A stretch of DNA of 36,768 bases. Source: CAZAYP01 sp964489425 [NCBI: uncultured Verrucomicrobiota bacterium] (GTDB taxonomy: Bacteria > Verrucomicrobiota > Kiritimatiellia > RZYC01). The notes below the pieces were generated by a model, which was given only the letters and a program-made list of their open reading frames with translations, did no database searches and was not told the origin of the DNA. Positions 16,321 through 24,179 of the stretch are shown here, in pieces; within the stretch, counting starts at the first letter, position 1; every line of letters begins with the position of its first letter. Position numbers and translations under genes: made by a program. The stretch lies in contig CAZAYP010000058.1 in NCBI GenBank assembly GCA_964489425.1, forward strand, positions 1-36,768, read 5' to 3'.

Positions 16321-16350
16321 TTGAGGATCAACCCTGCTTGGAGATATAGT
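16321..16350 (+). promoter_or_regulatory. Candidate promoter of the toxin-antitoxin pair
   Basis: TTGAGG (16321-16326, 4/6) and TATAGT (16345-16350, 5/6) are separated by 18 bp, 22 bp upstream of the antitoxin ATG. This would give the pair its own short transcript, independent of the GH13 gene. No clear operator palindrome is visible. Confidence 0.55.
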
Positions 16351-16371
16351 GGCGTTGAAGGAGAACAAACC

Positions 16372-16623
16372 ATGACGCAAGTAATGCTTGAGTTGCCGGA
16401 TAGCGTGTATGCGGCCACGCATAGCGATCCGGCCCACTTGAAGGAAGAACTGCGTCTGGCCGCTGCCGCAGCCTGGTACGAGGCCGGTCGCGTATCCCAA
16501 GAGATGGCGGCGGAAATAGCCGGCTTGGACCGGACTGATTTTCTCTTGGCCCTGGCCCGCTTGGGACGCCCCTCCTTTGCTGTGGATTTTAATGACTTGG
16601 ACAAGGAACTGGCGCATGGCTGA
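16372..16623 (+). CDS. UPF0175-family antitoxin
   Basis: 83 residues. It shows the UPF0175 pattern: a short N-terminal strand (MTQVMLELPDSVY), a helical segment LKEELRLAAAAAWYEAGRVS, and a helix-turn-helix-like part ending in EIAGLDRTDFLLALARLG. UPF0175 proteins are typical antitoxins of DUF3368 (PIN-like) toxins and probably bind both the toxin and their own promoter. AAGGAG (16358-16363) is 8 nt before the ATG. Its last 8 bases overlap the toxin gene, which couples their translation. The pair is visibly less GC-rich than its neighbours, consistent with acquisition by transfer. Confidence 0.85.
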   Translation: MTQVMLELPDSVYAATHSDPAHLKEELRLAAAAAWYEAGRVSQEMAAEIAGLDRTDFLLALARLGRPSFAVDFNDLDKELAHG

Positions 16624-17101
16624 CGTCTGTGTTGTCAACGCATCCCCCCTGATATTCCTGTCCCGCGCGGGCCACTTGGATCTATTAACCCGATTTTATG
16701 GCCAGGTACTTGTTCCTGCGCCCGTCATGCAGGAAATTCTGGCTCGCGGCGGCAAGGACCCAACCGTTATGGCCATACGGGCAACGAGCCGTATCGAAGA
16801 GATCAAAGCCGTGGATGTTCCGCAACTTATCACTGCGTGGGGATTGGGGGTGGGTGAATCTTCGGTATTGGCTGCGGCCCTGACCAGTGCGGGAGTCCAT
16901 GTGATTATTGACGACATGTTGGGTAGACGCTGCGCTTCGGCGCTGGGCATTCCGGTCCGGGGAACATTGGGGATTGTTCTCTTGGCGAAACAGGCTGGGA
17001 TGATCCCCGCTGCCCGCGCTGTAATCGAAGACTTGTTGCAAAGCGGTATGTATTTGGATCACCGCACCATTGACGATGCCTTGCGACGGGTGCAGGAATA
17101 G
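16616..17101 (+). CDS. DUF3368 PIN-like toxin
   Basis: 161 residues matching the DUF3368 family: N-terminal VVNASPLIFLSRAGHLDLL, the central GVGESSVLAAAL, and IIDDMLGRRCASALGIPVRGTLGIVLLAKQAG. This is a PIN-domain fold, so RNA cleavage is the expected toxic activity. The first acidic position of canonical PIN enzymes (xDTN) reads VNAS here, as is common in DUF3368, while E858-equivalent GES and the DD pair remain. The start overlaps the antitoxin stop by 8 bp. The gene ends 12 bp before the convergent beta-helix gene. The role could be plasmid-like stabilisation or phage defence; neither is shown. Confidence 0.82.
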   Translation: MADVCVVNASPLIFLSRAGHLDLLTRFYGQVLVPAPVMQEILARGGKDPTVMAIRATSRIEEIKAVDVPQLITAWGLGVGESSVLAAALTSAGVHVIIDDMLGRRCASALGIPVRGTLGIVLLAKQAGMIPAARAVIEDLLQSGMYLDHRTIDDALRRVQE

Positions 17102-17113
17102 GGGCCTCGTCAG

Positions 17114-20100
17114 CTATTCGATGAGCAGAAGCAGCCAGCCCAAGCCGGGGCGGCCTGCCAGGTTCTGCTGGTCAATGGTGATGGTCAGGCTGTCGTTGAC
17201 CAGGATCGAGCCGCTGCGCGCGCCCGCGTTGGTCATGGCCGCCGCCACGAAGGCGAAGGCGCCCGGCCCCGTGCCATTGGTGGCGGTCAGAAACGTCAGC
17301 CAGTGGCCGCCGCTGCTCACGGCCGCGCTCCACGGACAACCGGACCCAAGCGCGACCGTCACCGTGCCCGTGCCGCCCGCGGCTGGAAACGTGAAATGGT
17401 CGGGACTGATGGTCGCTGCGCAGGCATAGATGCCGGTCACAACCGTGGTCGCGCCGGCGAACACGGCGACGGATGGGCCGGCGGGTTGCTGCCAGCCGGA
17501 CAACGGCTTGAATTCCAGCGTGTACCACCCCGTGTCGATCGTCAACGAGGCGCCGCTGGCCTGCCAGTTGGTGTTGGCGTCGGTGGTCAGGCGCCATTGC
17601 GCGCCGTCGTTGATGGCGTCTGCGGGAAAAACGACGGCGGAGACCGCGCCGGTGCCCGGCGGCGGCGCGGCCGGCTGCTGGACAATGCTGACGCGCCCGG
17701 TGGCGACGAGGACCGCGGTCGTCCGCGCGGTGTAGCCGGCATTGGCGGCCACGCTGAAGCCAATGGCCGCCGGGCCGGTCCCGTTGGTGGCCGCCAGCGT
17801 GACCCAGCCGGCCGCGGCATGGGCGGACCAGGCACAGGATTCGCCGGTCACCAGGGTGATGGTCCCGCTGCCGCCGGCGGCGGCGATGTTGGTGGTGGCG
17901 GGCGAGACCGCATACGAGCAGTCCGGGGACGGCGGCTGGCCGCCGACGTAGAGCGGGTCCGAGAAAGCGGAGGTGTTGCCGTTGGCGTCCGTGGCGGTGG
18001 CGGTGACGATCATGCCCGGGGCCGCCAGCAAGGCCGCGCCGCTGTCGAACAGCACCGCGACAGGCGCCAGGCCGGCGCCGTCGGTGGTCACGGTGGTCCG
18101 GCCCAGCGGATACTTGCCCTGGCCGGGGGCGGCCAGCGAGTTGCTGTCGGACAGGAAAAACTCCAGCATGTAGGTGGCCGCGGGCCTGCTCTGGAGCAGA
18201 CCGGATATACTGAGGCTGCCGAGCGTGGCGTTGGTAAGCCAGGGCGCGCGCTGGGAGCGGTTGGGCACCCCGTCCTGCTCGGTCGGATAGGCGGTGGTGT
18301 TGGTTCCGAGCCGGATCCCCCACGCGAGGTTGCTGTACATGCTGTTACCCCAGACGCGGTTTCCGATGCCGCGCGCGACCCACACGCCGCCCAGGTACTG
18401 GTGGGCGATCACGTTGGCTTCCCAACTGTTCGTGCCGCCCACGCGGTTGGCGTCGCCGCCGAACAGCAGCACTCCGGAATACGCGTTGGGCATGGCGGCG
18501 GTGGCGGTCGGATGCCAGCCGATATAGTTGCCCTGGATGAAATTGTCGTGGCTGCGCTGGTCGAGGACCGCCACGCCGTTGGACCCATTGCCGCAGATCA
18601 CGTTGCCGATGGCGTAGGTGAACGTGGCGTTGTCGAAGACCACGCCGTTTTCGGCGTTCGGGATGGCGGTCTGCGTGTCACAACCAATGAGATTGTTCTC
18701 AATGCGGTTGTTCATGGCCACATGGTCGCCGCTGCTGTTGGCCACGCGCACGCCGTTGCGGTAGTTGCCGGCAATCACGTTGGCCGTGACTTGGTTGGCC
18801 GGCGCGTCCACAATGCCCACGCCGCCCAGCGCGTTGGGCGCGGGGCCGCCGATGAGGTTGGCGGTGACCGCGTTGTTGGTGGCCAGGGGACCCGTGATGA
18901 GCACGCCGTAGCCGGCGTTGCCGCTGAAATAGTTGGCGGCGGCGCCGCCCAGCAGGATGTTGGCGGCATTGTTCAGGCAGGCCCCATGGCCGCTGTTGGG
19001 CGCCGGCGTGGCGGCGTCTCCGCCCAGGCCGACCAGGTTGCCGGAAATGGCCAGGCCGGCGTGCGGCCCGTTGGTGATCAAGAGGCCATTGGCACCGTTG
19101 AACCCGATGAAATTACGCTCTGCCGTGGTCGACCCGCCAATCTGGACGTTGTGCGTCGAAAACAGCACGATCCCGCTGCCGCCATTGGCATTGGCCGCCA
19201 AACCGGAGCGATCCAGGCCGATGTAGTTGCCGGCGATCACCACGTTGGTGGATTGGACCACCTCGACGCCATGGCCGGTATTGCCCCCGATGAAGTTGCG
19301 GTAGCTGGCCAACGTGCTGCCCAGCCGGTCGGCCATTGAGTTTTCGAATCGCACCCCGGCCTGGTTGTTGGGCCGCGCCGCCGGCCAGTTGGAGGCCGCG
19401 CCGATTTGCGCGGCGAATACCCGGTTGCTGACGGAGCCAAGGAAATGAATGCCGTAGCGGCTGCCCGCGAACACACAGGCCCGGCCGCCACTCCCAACCG
19501 TGTTGTCGCGCGCGTCGCGGAACTGCAGGCCCGCCCAGGTGTTGGTGGCCGGCAGGCCCGTGCTGTTGGTGCCACAGCCCGCCAGCAGGTTGGCAAACGA
19601 GTTGCCGCGGGCGCCCAGGTCCAGGCACACGCCCGCGTTGGCGGCCTGGCCGACGAAGTTGGAGGTGTCAAACTGCCCCATCGTCGTGCCGACCGCTCCG
19701 CGCAGGTACAGGCCGTTGACCATGTTCGTGGCGCGCTTGATCCAGCCGGGATAATAGCCGACATGGTTATTATGGACGTAGGTGTTGGTGGCGTCCCACA
19801 GGTCGATCCCGGTGGGGCCTGCCACCACGTTGCCCAGTTCGGGCGCCAGGCCGCCGATCCAGTTGCCGCTGTTGTCCCGCGCATGGATGGCGGCCAGGCC
19901 GTCGGGCTCCACCACGTTGTCGCTGTCGCTGCCCAGCCCGATGCGGTTGCCGAAGATGTCGTTGTCGTTGCAGCCGGGGCCGAGGTAGATGCCGTACATG
20001 CGGTTGCCGCCGATGGTGTTGGCGGCGGCGTGCAGGTTGGTGCCGATCTCGTTGTACTCCGCGCCGTTGTTGAGCGTGATCCCGTCCAGCCCGTTGCCGG

Positions 20101-22615
20101 AGTTCGTCGTGCTGCCCAGCCGGCCGACGCCGATGCGGTTGTTGGCCACCCGGGTCCAGCCCACGCCGTCGAGGTAGATCCCGCTGCGTGCGTTGCCGCC
20201 GATTGCGTTGCCGGCGCGCAATCCGATATTCTGATAATCGCTGCGCACGTACACGCCATCGCCGCCATTGGCCACGGTGGTGGACTGCCCGTCGGGGACC
20301 ATGCCGATGAAATTGCCGTCGACGTGGTTGCGGCCGGCGTACCAGCCAAGCATCACGCCGTTGCTGGCGTTGCCGGAGATGATGTTGCCGCCCGGCCCGT
20401 CGGCCAGCAGGCCGTTGGTCTGGCCGATCAGGTTGCCCCGCGCCTCGTCGGCCAGGGCGCCCTCGACGAAAACGCCGTGCCGGCCGTTGCCCAGGGGGCG
20501 CCATTGCCCGTCCACGCCGACCAGGTTGTTCAACAGTTCGTTGGTCACGGCGCCGCGCAGCAACTGCACGCCGTCGCCCAGGTTGCCGGAGATGACGTTG
20601 CGTTGCGCTGCGCCCCAGCCGCCGATGCGGTTGCCGCGGGTCTTGTACAGGACCACGCCCACGCCGTTGCCTCTTCCCGCGGCGCCGTTGGTGTCGGTGC
20701 CAATCGAGTTGCCCCAGACGTGATTCGAGGATCCGCCGCTGATCCAAAGCCCGGCAACGTGGTTGGCGACGATCACGTTGCCGCGGCCGTCCGTGGCCGA
20801 TCCGACTACCGTCTCCAGGCAGTTGGTCAACAGGATGCCGATGCCCTGGTTGCCCGGCGCCGCGTTGCCGTCCGCGCCGAGCCCGATGGAGTTGCCCTCG
20901 GTGCGGATCGATGGGTCGGCCGTGTTCAACACCAGCGCCGCGCCGTTCGAGGCGCAGCCGACAATCACGTTGCCGTCCACCCCGGCCGCGCCGCCCAGCA
21001 GGATGTTGGTGCCATACTGCAACCAGATGCCGTGCGCCCCGTTGGCCGCCGCCGCGTTGGTGCCCGACAGGTCGGTGCCGATGCGGTTGCGCTGGAACCG
21101 CAGGTTGTACCCCGAGGTAATGTAGATGCCGCAGCCGTTGGTCTGCCCGGCAATGATGTTGTCGCGGAAGTCGCCGCCATCCGTCATGTAGACGTAGATG
21201 CCATGGTTGCCGGCGCCGGCCCACCCGTTGCCGTGCAGCGTGCCGAAGGGCTCATAGCCAATCACGTTGTTGCGGAAATCGTTTGATCCCCCCAGGTTGC
21301 CCAGGTGGATGCCGTGTTTGCCGCAGTCCACGATCCAGTTGCGCTCGTTGGAGTAGCTGCCGCCAATCTCGTTGCCGGTGGCCCAGCCGCCCACCTTGAT
21401 GCCCGCGCCCAGGTTGCCACGGGCCGTCCAGCCGCCTGGCCCGACCCCGATGTAGTTGCCGACGATCCGGTTGGTGAACCCGGCCAGGTAGATCGCCGCA
21501 TACGAGGACATGGGGTGACCGCACGACGACATGAAGTGGTTGGCTTCCCCCGCGTTGTAACCGCCGATCGTGTTGTGTTGCGCCGTGTTGCCGATGTACA
21601 GGGCCGCGTTCTGGATGGGCGCCAGGTCCCAGGCGTTTTCCATCAGCCCGAACCAGTTACCCTGAACGGTGTTGTACCGGCCATCCAGGTAAACGCCGAA
21701 ATCGTTCGAGTAGACCAGGTTGTTGCGGAACACGTTGGAGTGCCCGGTCAGGTGCACGGACCCAATCAGCGCCGAGCGAAACCGGTTGCCCGCAATCGTA
21801 TTGTCGTTGCCGGAGATGACGCAAAAATCCGCGACGCCCGGCGAATCCACCAGGTTGTTGGTAAAGGTGTTGCCATGGCTCGCGATGAGCGCGCTTGAAA
21901 ACTGGCCGCCCGCGATCCGGTTCCAGTCGCCCGTGACGGTCAACGCCGCGCCTGCCGCGCCCGGCAGGAGGTTGTTCCCGCCCAGCGTGATGGTGTTGAC
22001 GGTTCCCAGCCAGGTGCTGTTGGTGATCTGATTGTAGTTGCCCGCGTCCAGGACAATGTTGCTGTACAAGTTGCCGGCCAGGGCGTTGAAATCACCAAGG
22101 CGGATCCAGGGCGGCGAACTCTCCCGGCCCCAAAACTCGCAGCGCTGGATTGTCGACAAGCTGTGGCCTAGCAGCGACGCATAGGTGAAGGTGCAGTCGG
22201 TCATGTCGATGCCCTGGTCCTGGAGAACCAGCGCCCCGTTGACAAAGTCACAGTTTTCGACCCTGGACACGCTGTTTGACAGGTACTGGTAGCCGATGAT
22301 GCGCAGGTTGCGCAGGGTCGCTCCATAATCGTATTGGCAGCGACAGTTGATCTGAATGTTCTCGCCGCCGCCATCGATGGTCACGAACCGGTCGAAGGTA
22401 AACGGGGTGCCGGTGATTTCGTGCGGGCCGGGGCCCGCGATGCTGAAGGTGATGGTGTCGGTCTCGCCGCTGTTGACCATCTGGACCGCGTGGGCAAAAC
22501 ACACGTACTGGGTTTCCGCGCAGTCCGTGGTCGTCACCACCACGGCCCGGGCCGGTGTTGCAAGGCTCAACGTCAATCCCACCAGCGCCAGAACTTGTCG
22601 GCCAATGCGTATCAT
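17114..22615 (-). CDS. Giant exported beta-helix protein with BACON-like domains
   Basis: 1,833 residues. A signal peptide (residues 1-~24, cleaving near TPARA-V) is followed by a right-handed parallel beta-helix from ~60 to ~1480. This is built of dozens of ~20-40-residue rungs with recurring N-x-I-G-(G/N/L) and GN-x-(I/V) motifs, as in NosD/pectate-lyase-type PbH1 repeats. After it come a small beta domain, a first BACON-like domain (~1560-1650, AAGGSGTITLVTGESCAWS ... GRVSIVQQ), a PEGA-like segment (~1660-1730, WRLTTDANTNWQ), and a second BACON-like domain (~1730-1815). No catalytic residues of a polysaccharide lyase can be placed with confidence, so adhesin or carbohydrate-binding roles are as likely as enzyme activity. 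GGAGGAGG (22624-22631) lies 8 nt before the ATG. A CRP-type site is in the leader. Confidence 0.85.
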   Translation of the reverse strand: MIRIGRQVLALVGLTLSLATPARAVVVTTTDCAETQYVCFAHAVQMVNSGETDTITFSIAGPGPHEITGTPFTFDRFVTIDGGGENIQINCRCQYDYGATLRNLRIIGYQYLSNSVSRVENCDFVNGALVLQDQGIDMTDCTFTYASLLGHSLSTIQRCEFWGRESSPPWIRLGDFNALAGNLYSNIVLDAGNYNQITNSTWLGTVNTITLGGNNLLPGAAGAALTVTGDWNRIAGGQFSSALIASHGNTFTNNLVDSPGVADFCVISGNDNTIAGNRFRSALIGSVHLTGHSNVFRNNLVYSNDFGVYLDGRYNTVQGNWFGLMENAWDLAPIQNAALYIGNTAQHNTIGGYNAGEANHFMSSCGHPMSSYAAIYLAGFTNRIVGNYIGVGPGGWTARGNLGAGIKVGGWATGNEIGGSYSNERNWIVDCGKHGIHLGNLGGSNDFRNNVIGYEPFGTLHGNGWAGAGNHGIYVYMTDGGDFRDNIIAGQTNGCGIYITSGYNLRFQRNRIGTDLSGTNAAAANGAHGIWLQYGTNILLGGAAGVDGNVIVGCASNGAALVLNTADPSIRTEGNSIGLGADGNAAPGNQGIGILLTNCLETVVGSATDGRGNVIVANHVAGLWISGGSSNHVWGNSIGTDTNGAAGRGNGVGVVLYKTRGNRIGGWGAAQRNVISGNLGDGVQLLRGAVTNELLNNLVGVDGQWRPLGNGRHGVFVEGALADEARGNLIGQTNGLLADGPGGNIISGNASNGVMLGWYAGRNHVDGNFIGMVPDGQSTTVANGGDGVYVRSDYQNIGLRAGNAIGGNARSGIYLDGVGWTRVANNRIGVGRLGSTTNSGNGLDGITLNNGAEYNEIGTNLHAAANTIGGNRMYGIYLGPGCNDNDIFGNRIGLGSDSDNVVEPDGLAAIHARDNSGNWIGGLAPELGNVVAGPTGIDLWDATNTYVHNNHVGYYPGWIKRATNMVNGLYLRGAVGTTMGQFDTSNFVGQAANAGVCLDLGARGNSFANLLAGCGTNSTGLPATNTWAGLQFRDARDNTVGSGGRACVFAGSRYGIHFLGSVSNRVFAAQIGAASNWPAARPNNQAGVRFENSMADRLGSTLASYRNFIGGNTGHGVEVVQSTNVVIAGNYIGLDRSGLAANANGGSGIVLFSTHNVQIGGSTTAERNFIGFNGANGLLITNGPHAGLAISGNLVGLGGDAATPAPNSGHGACLNNAANILLGGAAANYFSGNAGYGVLITGPLATNNAVTANLIGGPAPNALGGVGIVDAPANQVTANVIAGNYRNGVRVANSSGDHVAMNNRIENNLIGCDTQTAIPNAENGVVFDNATFTYAIGNVICGNGSNGVAVLDQRSHDNFIQGNYIGWHPTATAAMPNAYSGVLLFGGDANRVGGTNSWEANVIAHQYLGGVWVARGIGNRVWGNSMYSNLAWGIRLGTNTTAYPTEQDGVPNRSQRAPWLTNATLGSLSISGLLQSRPAATYMLEFFLSDSNSLAAPGQGKYPLGRTTVTTDGAGLAPVAVLFDSGAALLAAPGMIVTATATDANGNTSAFSDPLYVGGQPPSPDCSYAVSPATTNIAAAGGSGTITLVTGESCAWSAHAAAGWVTLAATNGTGPAAIGFSVAANAGYTARTTAVLVATGRVSIVQQPAAPPPGTGAVSAVVFPADAINDGAQWRLTTDANTNWQASGASLTIDTGWYTLEFKPLSGWQQPAGPSVAVFAGATTVVTGIYACAATISPDHFTFPAAGGTGTVTVALGSGCPWSAAVSSGGHWLTFLTATNGTGPGAFAFVAAAMTNAGARSGSILVNDSLTITIDQQNLAGRPGLGWLLLLIE

Positions 22616-22635
22616 GATGTCGCCCTCCTCCGGTT

Positions 22636-22651
22636 TGTGATGTGCTTCACA
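22636..22651. promoter_or_regulatory. CRP/FNR-family operator (TGTGA-N6-TCACA)
   Basis: TGTGATGTGCTTCACA is an exact match to the TGTGA-N6-TCACA half-sites of cAMP-receptor-protein operators. It lies 4 bp upstream of the beta-helix gene's ribosome-binding site and downstream of its best -10 candidate, a position suited to repression. It could alternatively act on the divergent aminotransferase gene 157 bp away. That a CRP homologue exists in this genome is inference. Confidence 0.55.
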
Positions 22652-22661
22652 GTTCGCTGGG

Positions 22662-22689
22662 ATTATGGCGGCGGGCCATGCGCGGGCAA
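22662..22689 (-). promoter_or_regulatory. Weak candidate promoter of the beta-helix gene
   Basis: On the minus strand TTGCCC (22684-22689) and CATAAT (22662-22667, 5/6) are separated by 16 bp. A better -35 word, TTGACT, lies further upstream but at 21 bp spacing. The predicted start near 22655 places the CRP-type palindrome just inside the transcript. Confidence 0.35.
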
Positions 22690-22740
22690 GTCAATTTTGC
22701 GTCCTCGGTGATCGTCGTGCGCCGTGTGCTGTTGATTGTA

Positions 22741-22769
22741 TTGATTCGGCGGTCCGTTCCTGCCATCAT
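22741..22769 (+). promoter_or_regulatory. Weak candidate promoter of the aminotransferase gene
   Basis: TTGATT (22741-22746, 4/6) is followed after 17 bp by CATCAT (22764-22769, 4/6), 39 bp upstream of the ATG. Another TTGATT is at 22732-22737. Both boxes are imperfect, so this is a guess from spacing. Confidence 0.33.
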
Positions 22770-22808
22770 CCGCCGCCAGATAAAGGATGAACGTGCGAGG
22801 ATAACAAT

Positions 22809-24179
22809 ATGATGATCAGGCTTGCAGATGTAGGTAAGAGCGTTCGGGAAACCCAGTACGCCGTGCGCGGCCCGATTGTCGCGCGCGCGGCTGAATTGGA
22901 GCGCGCGGGGCGCGAGATCATCTATTGCAATATCGGCAACCCGCAGTCCCTAGGCCAGAAACCCCTGACCTGGATCCGGCAGATCATGGCCTTGGTCGAG
23001 TATCCCGACCTGTTGGAGACCGGCCGGGACCTGTTCCCGGAGGACGCTCGCGCGGCCGCCCGGCTGATTCTCGAAAAAAGCAAGTACGGCGTCGGCGCGT
23101 ACACCGAAAGCCAGGGCCTGCGTTTCATCCGCGAGGCCGTGGCGGCGTTCATTGCGCGCCGCGATGGCATCCCCGCCGACCCGGACACCATCTTTCTCAC
23201 GGACGGCGCCAGCAAAGGCGTCCAGGCCGCGCTGGAGATCCTGATCTCCTCGGACCGCGACGGGATCATGGTGCCGGTGCCGCAATACCCGTTGTACTCG
23301 GCCACCATCACCCTGTACGGGGGCCGGCGGGTGGATTATTTTTTGGATGAGCGGTCGGGCTGGAAACTCGATCCGACCCAACTGGCCGCGGCCTACGAGA
23401 AGGCCGTGGCCGAAGGCGTGCGCGTGCGGGCCATCTGTGTCATCAATCCCGGTAATCCCACGGGATCGGTCTTGGACGAGGCCAATATCAAGATGGTGCT
23501 GGATTTCGCGCGGCGCCACGGCCTCGCCCTCCTGGCCGACGAGGTGTACCAGGAAAACGTCTACCGGCCCGGGGATACTTTCATCTCTTTTGCCAGGATG
23601 CTCGAGCAGCAACAGGTGCGCGACATTTCCCTGTTCAGTTTCCATTCCTGCTCCAAGGGGTTGCTCGGCGAATGCGGGTTGCGCGGCGGCTATTTTGAAT
23701 GTCGCAATATCCCGGACGACGTGATGGCGGAACTCACCAAGCTGCAGTCGGTGGCGCTGTGTTCCAACACCGTTGGGCAAATCGCGACCTACCTGATGGT
23801 CACCCCGCCGGCGCCGGGCGGCCCTTCTTATGCGACCTACGCCCGGGAACGTGCCGGCGTTTGGGAGTCCCTGCGCCTGCGCGCCAGGATGGTGGCCGAC
23901 GGGTTGAACCAGGTGCCCGGGATCAGTTGCCAGGAAGTGGCCGGCGCCATGTACGCCTTCCCGCGGATCACCCTGCCGCCCGGCATGACGGATGACGAGT
24001 ATTGCCAGCAACTCCTCGAAGAAACGGGCATCTGCGTGGTTCCCGGCGCGGGCTTTGGCCAGGTGCCGGGCACGTTCCATTTGCGGACCACTATTCTGCC
24101 GCCGGTTGACAAGATTGAAGAGGTGGTCGCCCGGCTCCGCGCGTTTCACCTCCGGATCACCGGCCACAACTCCGGGTGA
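22809..24179 (+). CDS. Alanine-type class I/II aminotransferase (PLP-dependent)
   Basis: 456 residues, resembling the eukaryote-like alanine aminotransferases (alanine + 2-oxoglutarate to pyruvate + glutamate) of the class I/II PLP fold. Evidence includes the N-terminal EIIYCNIGNPQ, YTESQGLRFIREAVAAFIARRDG, the cofactor-site FLTDGASKGVQ, the INPGNPTG loop, LLADEVYQENVY, and the lysine-bearing SFHSCSKGLLGECGLRGGY (PLP Schiff base at K283). The C-terminal RTTILPP holds the arginine that binds the substrate carboxylate. GAGGA (22797-22801) sits 7 nt before the first ATG; a second ATG follows directly. The final 34 bases overlap the end of the convergent pabBC gene. Assignment to alanine rather than another amino acid rests on overall resemblance. 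Confidence 0.88.
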   Translation: MMIRLADVGKSVRETQYAVRGPIVARAAELERAGREIIYCNIGNPQSLGQKPLTWIRQIMALVEYPDLLETGRDLFPEDARAAARLILEKSKYGVGAYTESQGLRFIREAVAAFIARRDGIPADPDTIFLTDGASKGVQAALEILISSDRDGIMVPVPQYPLYSATITLYGGRRVDYFLDERSGWKLDPTQLAAAYEKAVAEGVRVRAICVINPGNPTGSVLDEANIKMVLDFARRHGLALLADEVYQENVYRPGDTFISFARMLEQQQVRDISLFSFHSCSKGLLGECGLRGGYFECRNIPDDVMAELTKLQSVALCSNTVGQIATYLMVTPPAPGGPSYATYARERAGVWESLRLRARMVADGLNQVPGISCQEVAGAMYAFPRITLPPGMTDDEYCQQLLEETGICVVPGAGFGQVPGTFHLRTTILPPVDKIEEVVARLRAFHLRITGHNSG

